Shown here piece by piece: positions 1-7,594 of a DNA stretch of 64,000 bases (position 1 is its first letter; the number at the start of each line of letters is the position of its first letter). Source of the stretch: Acidovorax sp. FJL06 (GTDB taxonomy: Bacteria > Pseudomonadota > Gammaproteobacteria > Burkholderiales > Burkholderiaceae_C); contig NZ_QAJR01000010.1 in NCBI RefSeq assembly GCF_003852545.1, positions 186,001-250,000 of the forward strand, read 5' to 3'. Both the position numbers and the translations under genes were made by a program. The notes below the pieces were generated by a model, which saw nothing but the letters and a program-made list of their open reading frames with translations, did no database searches and had not been told where the DNA came from.

Positions 1-1
1 C

Positions 2-241
2 TTCAACCGCCAGATCGGCGCGCTGGCCGGCATCAAGATGTCGCCCGACGGCCGCGTGGTGAGCGAAGCGGAATGGAGCGCGCGCAAGGCCGAGTGGCTG
101 CCCACGCCCGAGGACTTTGCGTTCGTGGCCTCGCTCATGGGCCGCGTGGTGGAGCCGGGCAAGTTCGCGGGCTGGATTGCGCCGCCGGTCATGGGCATCA
201 ACCGCCAGCCGGTGGATTTCGAGTACGTGCGCTTCGGCTGA
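2..241 (+). CDS. boxB: benzoyl-CoA 2,3-epoxidase subunit BoxB (3' end only)
   Basis: Only the last 79 residues are present; the gene begins before the window. BoxB is the di-iron oxygenase that epoxidises benzoyl-CoA in the aerobic box pathway of benzoate degradation, using electrons from BoxA. The visible tail ends in [15 protein letters not shown], which I recognise as the conserved BoxB C-terminus, and the next gene is boxA. The reading frame is open from base 2 to the TGA at 239-241. The di-iron ligands lie upstream of the window and cannot be checked. Naming is based on the tail motif and on gene order. Confidence 0.85.
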   Translation, partial: FNRQIGALAGIKMSPDGRVVSEAEWSARKAEWLPTPEDFAFVASLMGRVVEPGKFAGWIAPPVMGINRQPVDFEYVRFG

Positions 242-377
242 CCCGCCCGCACGCCACCGCAGCCCCGCCGCGCCACGGCGGGGCGACACGGGACGGGGCC
301 CCCACGTATTTGCCGATAGCGCACCCCGCCCGCCTCCCGGTACAACCCACCTACCGCGAGGCCTTCAGGAGAACACC

Positions 378-1646
378 ATGGATATGGCCGTCCAAGCCGC
401 CGTCATCAAGCAGCACCTGATCGACCCCGAGATCTGCATCCGCTGCAACACCTGCGAGGCCACCTGCCCGGTGGGTGCCATCACGCACGACGACACCAAC
501 TACGTCGTGCGGGCCGACGTGTGCAATGGCTGCATGGCCTGCATCTCGCCCTGCCCCACGGGCTCCATCGACAACTGGCGCACCATGCCCCTGGCACGTG
601 CGTACACGGTCGAGGAGCAGCTCACCTGGGAAGAACTGCCGCCCGAACTCACGCCCGATGCACTGGCCGCCGAGGGCGTCGCGCCGGCCCTGGATGCCAT
701 GCCACCGTCCACACCTGCCGCGCCGGTGGAGCCGGGCACGCAGGCGTTCCGCTCGGCCCAGTACGGCGCCACCGTGCCGCCCTGGTCTGCGGCCCACCCG
801 TACACCAACCTGTTCCCCCCCAAGAGCCCCACCACGGCCACCGTGGTGGGCAACTTCAACTGCACCGAGGCAGGCTTTGAAAGCGAGACGCACCACGTGG
901 TGCTGGACTTCGGCAGCATGCCGTTTCCGGTGCTGGAGGGACAGTCGATTGGCATCATTCCGCCGGGTGAGGACGCCCTGGGCAAGGCGCACCACGCGCG
1001 CCAATACTCGATCGCCAGCCCACGCAATGGCGAGCGCCCCGGCTACAACAACCTGGCGCTGACCGTGAAGCGCGTGACCCAGGACCACGACGGCAATACG
1101 GTGCGGGGCGTGGCCTCCAACTACATGTGCGACCTGAAGGTGGGCGACAAGGTGCAGGTGGTGGGGCCGTTTGGCAGCTCCTTCCTCATGCCCAACCATC
1201 CCCGCTCGCACATCGTGATGATCTGCACCGGCACCGGCAGCGCCCCCATGCGCGCGATGACCGAATGGCGCAGGCGCCTGCGCAACAGCGGCAAGTTCGA
1301 AGGGGGCAAGCTCATGCTGTTCTTCGGCGCCCGCACCCAGCAGGAGCTGCCCTACTTCGGCCCGCTGCAGAACCTGCCCAAGGATTTCATCGACATCAAC
1401 CTCGCGTTCTCGCGCACGGCCGGGCAGCCCCGGCGCTATGTGCAGGACCTGATGCGCGAGCGCGCCGCCGACCTGGCCGCGCTGCTGCGTGATGGCGGCA
1501 GCCACTTCTATGTGTGCGGCCTCAAGAGCATGGAAGAAGGCGTGGTGATGGCCCTGCGCGACATCGCCAGCGAGGCCGGACTGGACTGGGACACCGTGGG
1601 CCCGGCCCTCCAGCGCGAGGGGCGCCTGCACCTCGAAACCTACTGA
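378..1646 (+). CDS. boxA: benzoyl-CoA 2,3-epoxidase reductase subunit BoxA
   Basis: BoxA passes electrons from NADPH through FAD and iron-sulfur clusters to the BoxB oxygenase. The 422-residue protein starts with two ferredoxin motifs, [12 protein letters not shown] (Cys 20, 23, 26, 30) and [12 protein letters not shown] (Cys 49, 52, 55, 59), enough for two 4Fe-4S clusters. A proline-rich linker of about 80 residues follows, then a ferredoxin-NADP reductase module: RQYS at 208-211 for [11 protein letters not shown] at 283-290 for NADP, and a C-terminal [10 protein letters not shown]. The ATG at 378 follows an AGGAGA ribosome-binding site; longer upstream frames have no such site. It lies 136 bases after boxB and was probably co-transcribed with it. 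Length and domain order match the family. Confidence 0.93.
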   Translation: MDMAVQAAVIKQHLIDPEICIRCNTCEATCPVGAITHDDTNYVVRADVCNGCMACISPCPTGSIDNWRTMPLARAYTVEEQLTWEELPPELTPDALAAEGVAPALDAMPPSTPAAPVEPGTQAFRSAQYGATVPPWSAAHPYTNLFPPKSPTTATVVGNFNCTEAGFESETHHVVLDFGSMPFPVLEGQSIGIIPPGEDALGKAHHARQYSIASPRNGERPGYNNLALTVKRVTQDHDGNTVRGVASNYMCDLKVGDKVQVVGPFGSSFLMPNHPRSHIVMICTGTGSAPMRAMTEWRRRLRNSGKFEGGKLMLFFGARTQQELPYFGPLQNLPKDFIDINLAFSRTAGQPRRYVQDLMRERAADLAALLRDGGSHFYVCGLKSMEEGVVMALRDIASEAGLDWDTVGPALQREGRLHLETY

Positions 1647-1658
1647 GCCGCAGCGACA

Positions 1659-1679
1659 GGGCGGGCGCAGGGCCCGCCC
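1659..1679. terminator. GC hairpin between convergent boxA and cargo gene
   Basis: GGGCGGGC (1659-1666) pairs perfectly with GCCCGCCC (1672-1679) in the short gap between two convergent genes. There is no T tract on either side, so it is at best a weak or Rho-assisted terminator. Confidence 0.35.
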
Positions 1680-1709
1680 GCCCCCCGCCCCATCTATCTG
1701 CCAGGCCCC

Positions 1710-3778
1710 TCAGCGCCTCTGCGCCGCCAGCCCGCGCACCACGGCGGTCAGGCGGTCGATCTCATCGAACGTGTTGTAGAACGCGAGCGAGGGCCGCACC
1801 GTGGTCTCCACGCCAAATCGGCGCAGGATGGGCTGGGCACAGTGGTGGCCTGTGCGCACCGCAATGCCCTCCTGGTTGAGCGCCTTGCCCACCTCCTCTG
1901 TGGTGTAACCGGCAAGAACGAACGACATCACGCTGGCCTTGTGGACCGCCGTGCCGATCAGGCGCACACCCTGAATGGCACCCAGCTGCTGCATGCCATA
2001 CACCAGCAGGTCATGCTCGTACTGCGCAATGTTCTCGATGCCCACGCGGTTCACGTAGTCGATGGCGGCCCCCAACCCCACGGCGTCGGCGATGTTGCCG
2101 GTGCCGGCCTCGAACTTGTTGGGGATGGGCTGGAACACCGTCTTCTCGAAGGTCACGTCGGCAATCATGTTGCCGCCGCCCTGCCAGGGTGGCATGTCTT
2201 CCAGCACCTCGCGTTTGCCCCACACCACGCCAATGCCGGTGGGCCCGAACACCTTGTGGCCCGAGAACACGAAGAAGTCGGCGCCGATGTCCTGCACACC
2301 CGCATGTGCGAGATGGACTGCGCGCCATCGACCAGTGCCTTGGCTCCCGCACGGTGCGCCAGCGCCACGATCTCCTTCACCGGCACCACCGTACCCAGCG
2401 CGTTGGACACCTGGGTGACCGACACGATCTTGGTGCGGTCGTTCAAGAGCTTCTGGTATTCATCGAGCAGCACCTGGCCCGAATCGTCCACCGGGATTAC
2501 GCGCAGCTTGGCCCCCTTGGCCGCAGCAAGCTGCTGCCAGGGCACGATGTTGGCGTGGTGCTCCAGGTGGCTGACGATGATCTCGTCGCCTTCGCCAATG
2601 TGCTGCGCTCCCCAGCTCTTGGCCACGAGGTTGATGGCCTCGGTGGTGCCGCGCACAAAAATCACCTCGTTCACATCCGGCGCGTTGATGAAGTTCTTCA
2701 CGCGCTGGCGGGCGCCTTCGTAGGCGTCCGTGGCACGTGCAGCCAGCTCGTGGGCGGCACGGTGGATGTTGGAGTTTTCGTGCGCGTAGAAATGGCTGAT
2801 CCGGTCGATGACGGCCCGGGGCTTGTGTGTAGTGGCCGCGTTGTCGAACCACACCAGCTGCCGGCCATTCACGCGCTCGGAGAGCACGGGGAAGTCGCGG
2901 CGGATGGCATGCACGTCAAACGGCGGATGCTGCCCCTGCCCCGCCAGGGGCACCGTGGCGTGCGGCGCGGGCTTGGCCGGGGTGACATAGCCACTGGGCA
3001 GCACCACCGCATCGGCAAAGTAATACTGCGGTGCGGCACCGGGCGACGCTTGCGCCAAAGGCGCGGACGAGGATGCAGGCGTGCTGCGCAGGTCCACCCC
3101 CTGCAGGTTCGCAAACGGCTGGCTGGCCAGTTCGTCGCTGACGCGGGTGGGGCCCGGCGCATGGCCTGGCGTGCCACTGTGGCCGCCGGGCGCAGGCTGT
3201 CCATGGTGGGGCGACAGGAAGTAGAACGGCGATGCCGTGGCGGCCGGGTGACTGGCCGCAGGTGCGCCGCTGGCACCCGCCGCCTCAGGCACACCCAGCA
3301 CGCCACTGCCAAAACGGGGCTCGTAGCCCGGCACGGCGGTGACCACCGTGTCGGGCACGCCGTTGGCAGCGGTGGCGTGGGGCAGCAGGGCGGGTGCCCG
3401 GTTCGCCAGCGACAACACGGGCGTGGGTGATGCAGGCACCAGATTGCCGCCCGGCACTTGCCCTTGCGGAAACGGCGTGCCAGGCACGCTGGGCCCCAGA
3501 CCTGCAGGGCTGGCCAACGGCGAGCCCGCAGGCGCAATGTTGACGGGCGCCTGCACACCCGCCGGTACGGGCGATGCCTGAGCGAAGCCCGGCACGGTGG
3601 CCGGTGGTGTCGATGGCAACCCCAGTGCGGGGCTGGACGGGTTGCCGCTGGGCAGCTGTGGCGCTTCACCCGGCCGTGCCGAGAAGAACGCCGTGGCCAT
3701 CTGTGCCAGAAGCGCCGGGCTGATCGGTGCCCCCGACGCGTCGGGCACGCCCACGGAAGTGGAAGGGATGTTGCTCAC
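1710..3778 (-). pseudogene. family 2A encapsulin cargo cysteine desulfurase, frameshifted
   Basis: The protein would be a type II (SufS-like) cysteine desulfurase, taking sulfur from cysteine with PLP and packed inside the neighbouring encapsulin. Residues 1-285 are a Pro/Ala/Ser/Gly-rich, probably disordered cargo-loading region with aromatic patches (ASPFYFLSP, PQYYFADAVVLPSGY). The enzyme domain follows (FDNAATTHKP, VRGTTEAINLVA, VDGAQSISHM). The frame then breaks at 2294-2299: the first frame runs out of family sequence after HMRV, while the next frame (1710-2297) resumes with QDIGADFFVFSGHK, including the PLP lysine, and later RTGHHCAQP with the catalytic cysteine. Homologues read about HMPVDVQ here, so four bases appear to be missing. 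A restored protein would be about 689 residues. It starts 6 bases after the shell gene. Either a real recent inactivation or a sequence error; GTG at 2297 could start a lone 195-residue C-terminal fragment. Confidence 0.88.
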
Positions 3779-3784
3779 CGCTGA

Positions 3785-4717
3785 TTACTTGTAGGTGTCA
3801 GGGTAGTCGTGGTACTTGTTGACCTCGACGTCATCCAGCACGGCCAGCGCGTCGCTGGTCAGCACGGCAAGCGAGCAGTACAGCGAGATCAGGTACGACG
3901 CGATGGCATGGTTGTTGATGCCCATGAAACGCACCGACAAACCCGGGCCCTGTTCGCCTGGCAAACCTGGCTGGAACAGGCCCACCACGCCCTGGCGCTT
4001 GTCGCCCACGCGCAGCAGCAGGATCTTGCTCTTTCCGTCGGCCACAGGCACCTTGTCCGAGGGAATCAGCGGAATACCGCGCCAGGTGATGAACTGCGAA
4101 CCAAACAGGCTCACGGTGGGCGGCGGTGTACCACGGCGCGTGGCTTCGCGGCCGAACGCAGCGATGGCCAGCGGGTGGGTCAGGAAAAACGCGGGCTCTT
4201 TCCAGACCTTGGTGAGCAGCTCGTCCAGGTCGTCGGGCGTGGGGGCGCCGGTGAGCGGAAAAATGCGCTGCTCATCGGTCACCTGGGCCAGCAGGCCGTA
4301 GTCGGGGTGGTTGATGAGTTCGCTTTCCTGGTTCTCCTTGATCGTCTCGATCGTGAGGCGCAGTTGTTCCTTGATCTGGTCGTGCGGGCTGCTGTAGAGG
4401 TCCGAAACGCGGGTGTGCACGTCGAGCACGGTGCTCACGGCGTTGAGGTGGTATTCGCGCGGGTTCTCCTCGTAGTCCACGAAGGTGCGCGGGAGCTGGT
4501 TGTCCGACTCCTTGGCCGTGCATGCGACCTTGATCGCCTCGGGGTTCTTGACCCGGTTGAGGCGGTAGATGCCCGCCTCCACCGGCACCCACTGCAGCAG
4601 ATGCGTCAGCCAGCGCGGGCTGATGGTCGAAAGCTGGGGGACTGTCTTGGTGGCATTGGCCAGTTGCCGTGCCGCGTTATCGCTGAGTGCGGTCGTGCCG
4701 CCCACTGTTGCCGACAT
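3785..4717 (-). CDS. srpI: family 2A encapsulin shell protein (SrpI-like)
   Basis: This is the HK97-fold shell protein of a protein nanocompartment that encloses a cysteine desulfurase. The 310-residue length, the N-terminal region containing SPRWLTHLLQWVPVEAGIYR, the block PREYHLNAVSTVLDVHTRVSDLY, the DEQRIFPLTGAPTPDDLDEL region and the end VEVNKYHDYPDTYK are the features by which I recognise SrpI-type family 2A shells. There is no signal peptide or membrane segment, so the shell is cytoplasmic. A GGGAG ribosome-binding site stands before the ATG at 4717. The cargo gene follows after 6 bases, and the XRE, serine acetyltransferase and rhodanese genes precede it in the same direction. That order agrees with a sulfur-storage or sulfur-delivery role in low sulfate. 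Confidence 0.93.
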   Translation of the reverse strand: MSATVGGTTALSDNAARQLANATKTVPQLSTISPRWLTHLLQWVPVEAGIYRLNRVKNPEAIKVACTAKESDNQLPRTFVDYEENPREYHLNAVSTVLDVHTRVSDLYSSPHDQIKEQLRLTIETIKENQESELINHPDYGLLAQVTDEQRIFPLTGAPTPDDLDELLTKVWKEPAFFLTHPLAIAAFGREATRRGTPPPTVSLFGSQFITWRGIPLIPSDKVPVADGKSKILLLRVGDKRQGVVGLFQPGLPGEQGPGLSVRFMGINNHAIASYLISLYCSLAVLTSDALAVLDDVEVNKYHDYPDTYK

Positions 4718-4795
4718 GTAAAACTCCCTAAAGTTGGAATGGATGTGAAAAACTGAAAACTGCTGCGCGAAGTGTCAAAGCTCTGCCGGCCGGCT

Positions 4796-5065
4796 TCAAC
4801 AGGCTATAGCCGCCAACTGAAGACCCCGCACCAGGTTGGACCGGTGCACAACCTCGCCGCGCGTGACCAGCGTGGAGGGCGTGACCCCGAGCGCACCCGC
4901 CAATTTCTCCACGGTGACGAGCGACGCAATCACGCAGCCGCGCTCGATTTCGCCCACATACGAGCGGTTGAGGTCCGAGTGCTCGGCCAGCCGCTCCTGC
5001 GACCAGCCCTGCGCTTCGCGGGACTGGCGCACGGCAATGCCGAAGCCCTTGATGAGCGTGGTCAT
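4796..5065 (-). CDS. small XRE-family DNA-binding regulator
   Basis: An 89-residue protein that is almost entirely a Cro/C1-type helix-turn-helix: GIAVRQSREAQGWSQERLAE, then HSDLNRSYVGEIERGCVIAS and VEKLAGALGVTPSTL. There is no effector domain. The start ATG (5063-5065) overlaps the stop of the serine acetyltransferase gene (ATGA), so the two are translationally coupled. The open frame continues far upstream through that gene, but this is a shadow. It sits between the acetyltransferase and the encapsulin and probably regulates this operon; that role is inferred from position only. Confidence 0.88.
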   Translation of the reverse strand: MTTLIKGFGIAVRQSREAQGWSQERLAEHSDLNRSYVGEIERGCVIASLVTVEKLAGALGVTPSTLVTRGEVVHRSNLVRGLQLAAIAC

Positions 5066-5994
5066 GGCGCCACCTCTTCCACGGCCTGGGGCGCACGCAC
5101 CGACTCCTGGGAGCTGGCCTGGGTGATGTGGGCCCCAGGGGCCACGTCCTGCGTGAGCCACACATTGCCGCCGATGACGGCCCCCCGGCCCAGCGTGACG
5201 CGGCCCAGGATGGTGGCGCCGGCGTAGATGACCACGTCGTCCTCCACCACGGGGTGCCGGGGCAGCCCTTTTTGCAGGTGGCCCTGGGCATCGGTGGGAA
5301 AGCGCTTGGCGCCCAGCGTGACCGCCTGGTACACCCGCACGCGCCGCCCGATCACGGCGGTTTCGCCAATCACCACGCCCGTCCCGTGGTCGATGAAGAA
5401 GCCCGCCCCGATCTGCGCACCCGGGTGGATGTCGATGCCGGTCTGGCTGTGGGCCAGCTCGGCCACGATGCGCGCCAGCAAGGGCAGGCCCAGCTGGTAC
5501 AGGCAGTGGGCCAGGCGGTGGTGGATCATCGCCAGCACGCCGAGGTAGCACAGCAGCACCTCGTCCACACTGCGCGCTGCCGGATCGCCCTGGTAGGCCG
5601 CCAGCACATCGCTGTCGAGCAGGCGCCGGATTTGCGGCAGCGCCTGCGCAAAGGACTGGGCCACATGCCGGGCCTGTGCCTGCACGCTGGCGGCATCGCG
5701 CGCCTGCTGGCGAGCGCTGTAGCGCAGCTCCAGGCCGATCTGCGCCCACAGCGTGTGCAGCGCCGAGTCCAACGTGTGCGCCACGTAGAAGTCTTCACTC
5801 TCCTGGCGCAGGTCGTAGGGCCCGAGACGCATCGGAAACAGCGCGCCCTTGAGCTGCTCGACCACCTGCGCCAGCGCATCCCGCGACGGAAACTCGCGCC
5901 CGCCCGCTTCCTGCGAGCGGTTTTGCGCTTCGCGCCACTCGCGCCGCACTTCGCTCAGCGACGCAGCAATCTGTTCGATGTCAAACATGGCCAT
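5062..5994 (-). CDS. epsC: serine O-acetyltransferase, EpsC type
   Basis: Makes O-acetylserine from serine and acetyl-CoA, the committed step of cysteine synthesis. The 310-residue protein has an N-terminal helical region of about 165 residues, then a left-handed beta helix: GIDIHPGAQIGAGFFIDHGTG with the catalytic histidines, VIGETAVIGRRVRVYQ and IYAGATILGRVTLGRGAVIG. The ATG at 5994 has AGGGA a few bases upstream; a TTG at 6012 and an ATG at 5988 are alternatives. It follows the rhodanese gene by 23 bases and overlaps the XRE gene by 4. In this locus it would provide the cysteine precursor whose sulfur the cargo desulfurase uses. A long N-terminus and C-terminal tail set it apart from the short CysE form. 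Confidence 0.93.
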   Translation of the reverse strand: MAMFDIEQIAASLSEVRREWREAQNRSQEAGGREFPSRDALAQVVEQLKGALFPMRLGPYDLRQESEDFYVAHTLDSALHTLWAQIGLELRYSARQQARDAASVQAQARHVAQSFAQALPQIRRLLDSDVLAAYQGDPAARSVDEVLLCYLGVLAMIHHRLAHCLYQLGLPLLARIVAELAHSQTGIDIHPGAQIGAGFFIDHGTGVVIGETAVIGRRVRVYQAVTLGAKRFPTDAQGHLQKGLPRHPVVEDDVVIYAGATILGRVTLGRGAVIGGNVWLTQDVAPGAHITQASSQESVRAPQAVEEVAP

Positions 5995-6017
5995 GGGGTC
6001 CCTGTGGTGCAACGGCT

Positions 6018-6497
6018 TCAGTCCTGAACCCAGGGCAGCCCGTGAAAGCGCCAGCCGTCGCTGCTGCCCCGCTGCTGGCGCGTGTCGATCTCGCCTTCAA
6101 ACCCTTCGCGCACGTTGAACACATGGCGAAAGCCCCCGGCAGCAGCGGCCTCGGCGGCCAGCACCGAGCGTTTGCCGCTGCGGCACAGCAAGAGCACCAC
6201 GGCCTCCTTGCCGCCGTCCTTGGCCAGCCGGGCCTCCAGCTCCCGCACAAAGCGGGGGTTGCGGGTGAGCGCCGTGCCCGTGGCCCAGGCCACATGCAGG
6301 CTGCCGGGCACATGGCCCACAAACTTGCGCTCCTCGGCCGAACGCACATCCACCAGCAGCGCCTGCCCTTCGCGCACCAGGTCCCACGCCACCGGTGGGA
6401 GCACGCCCCCTGCGTAGGCCAGGCCTGTGTCCGAAGCCGCTTGGCGCGCCTGCTCCAGCGCGGCAGGCAATACGGCTTCTGCGATTTCGTGGGTCAT
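6018..6497 (-). CDS. rhodanese-like sulfurtransferase
   Basis: A single-domain rhodanese of 159 residues. The active-site loop is CRSGKRS with the catalytic Cys at 105, preceded by LLVDVRSAEER (about 47-57) and GHVPGSLHVAW (61-71), the usual rhodanese landmarks. Such enzymes carry sulfur as a cysteine persulfide between donors and acceptors. The start ATG at 6497 has GAGGAG seven bases upstream; a longer frame to 6563 lacks a ribosome-binding site. It is the first gene of the leftward sulfur operon with the acetyltransferase, XRE regulator, encapsulin and desulfurase, so it may accept or deliver the sulfur handled by the nanocompartment. That link is inferred from context. Confidence 0.92.
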   Translation of the reverse strand: MTHEIAEAVLPAALEQARQAASDTGLAYAGGVLPPVAWDLVREGQALLVDVRSAEERKFVGHVPGSLHVAWATGTALTRNPRFVRELEARLAKDGGKEAVVLLLCRSGKRSVLAAEAAAAGGFRHVFNVREGFEGEIDTRQQRGSSDGWRFHGLPWVQD

Positions 6498-6784
6498 GTA
6501 TGGGCTCCTCGTGCTGATTGGATGGGGATAGCCATCGAATCTACGGGGCGAGCCATCATTCACAAACGAATAAAAACTCCGTTCAAAATTACTTAAACAT
6601 CCTTGAACCGAGGCGCACCTCGTCCGCCCGAAGGGGGAGGCGGCCAGGGCACGCGCACGGCAGCGCCGCAGCGCCCCAGGCCGGCCCCATTTGCATTCCT
6701 GCGAAAATAGCGGGTTTTGCCCACTGGGGACCCGTTCCCTGATGCACCCGCGCCCGGAGCGATCCGGCGCGTGGTGCCCGCACA
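6498..6784. promoter_or_regulatory. divergent promoter region, sulfur operon / motor cluster
   Basis: 287 bases between divergent genes. Bases 6555-6605 are markedly AT-rich for this genome and hold a short imperfect palindrome, ATTCACAAACGAAT (6558-6571), about 60-75 bases before the rhodanese start. This is the likely promoter and operator area of the sulfur operon; a LysR-type (CysB-like) or XRE site is possible but not shown. The half nearer the motor cluster is GC-rich and shows no clear promoter. Confidence 0.4.
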
Positions 6785-7594
6785 GTGAATGACCCCCACG
6801 GGATGTATCTGCACCACCGACTCAACAGCTCGCGCCTTGTTGTCCTGCTCCAGCAATGGGCGCGGGAGGACGGCGCGCGGGCCGCGCAGGCGCCACAGCA
6901 GGACGTGGCGCAGGTGCTGAGCCAGTGGCTGGGCACGGTGGACGCCGTGCAGCTCAGCCGGGCGCTGCACGCCATCGAATCCTTGCCAGGCGCGGGGGAT
7001 GGGGCGGCAGCTGCGCCAGGGCCAGCCCTCGGCATGGCCGCACTGGACCGCTTTGTCCAGAAGGCCCAGGCCGATCTGACCACCCTGCTCACGGCCCGGG
7101 CCGCAGCCCCCAAGCCCCTGCGCGCGCGGGCCGACAACACGCCCATGGAGATGCCCGACCCCCAGGCCGATGCGGATTTCGCGGCCCATGGCCCCCGCTA
7201 CCTGGAGCTGCAAAGGCAGATGGACACGCGGCTGCTGGCCCTGCGGGCCCAGGTGCGCCACGCCATTGCCAAGGGCAGCCCCGCCCTGCGGCAGCTGGCA
7301 GCCCTGGATGCCGTCATGGAGCAGATGCTGGGCGCGCGCGAGCAGCGGCTGTGGGCGTCGCTGCCCGGCCACCTGGAGCGGCGCCTGGCCCACCGCCACC
7401 AGACGCACCAGCAGGCGCTGCAGGCCTGCGGCCAGTCCGACGAGCCGCTGCGCTGGCGCCAGCCGGGCGGCTGGCTGTGGGCCTTTGAACAAGACATGCA
7501 GGCGCTGCTGCTTGCCGAGATGCAGGTGCGCCTGCTACCGATCACGGGGCTGCTGGAAGCCGCCCACCACGAGAAAACAGGACAACAGGAATGA
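6785..7594 (+). CDS. DUF3348 family protein
   Basis: A 269-residue soluble protein of unknown function. It has no signal peptide or membrane segment and is mostly predicted helix, rich in Ala, Leu and Gln. Its N-terminus YLHHRLNSSRLVVLLQQW and the central RYLELQRQMDTRLLALRAQVR fit the DUF3348 family, which I know as the usual first gene of a DUF3348-DUF802-OmpA-DUF2894 set. The GTG at 6785 is used here; an ATG at 6803 is also possible and neither has a strong ribosome-binding site. The end overlaps the DUF802 gene by 4 bases (ATGA), so the two are coupled. A cytoplasmic helper of the membrane complex is likely, but its role is unknown. Confidence 0.8.
   Translation: MNDPHGMYLHHRLNSSRLVVLLQQWAREDGARAAQAPQQDVAQVLSQWLGTVDAVQLSRALHAIESLPGAGDGAAAAPGPALGMAALDRFVQKAQADLTTLLTARAAAPKPLRARADNTPMEMPDPQADADFAAHGPRYLELQRQMDTRLLALRAQVRHAIAKGSPALRQLAALDAVMEQMLGAREQRLWASLPGHLERRLAHRHQTHQQALQACGQSDEPLRWRQPGGWLWAFEQDMQALLLAEMQVRLLPITGLLEAAHHEKTGQQE

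Noticed and set aside
351-1631. A 426-codon open frame antisense to boxA
   Set aside because: High-GC shadow: the sense frame has iron-sulfur and FNR motifs, and the antisense product has no recognisable pattern and no ribosome-binding site.
4796-5749. A 317-codon minus-strand frame joining serine acetyltransferase territory to the XRE protein
   Set aside because: Only the last 89 codons give family sequence. The ATG at 5065 overlaps the acetyltransferase stop as in coupled genes, so no fusion.
6498-6784. A tRNA or small RNA gene in the divergent gap
   Set aside because: No cloverleaf, no terminator and no conserved RNA pattern could be found by eye.
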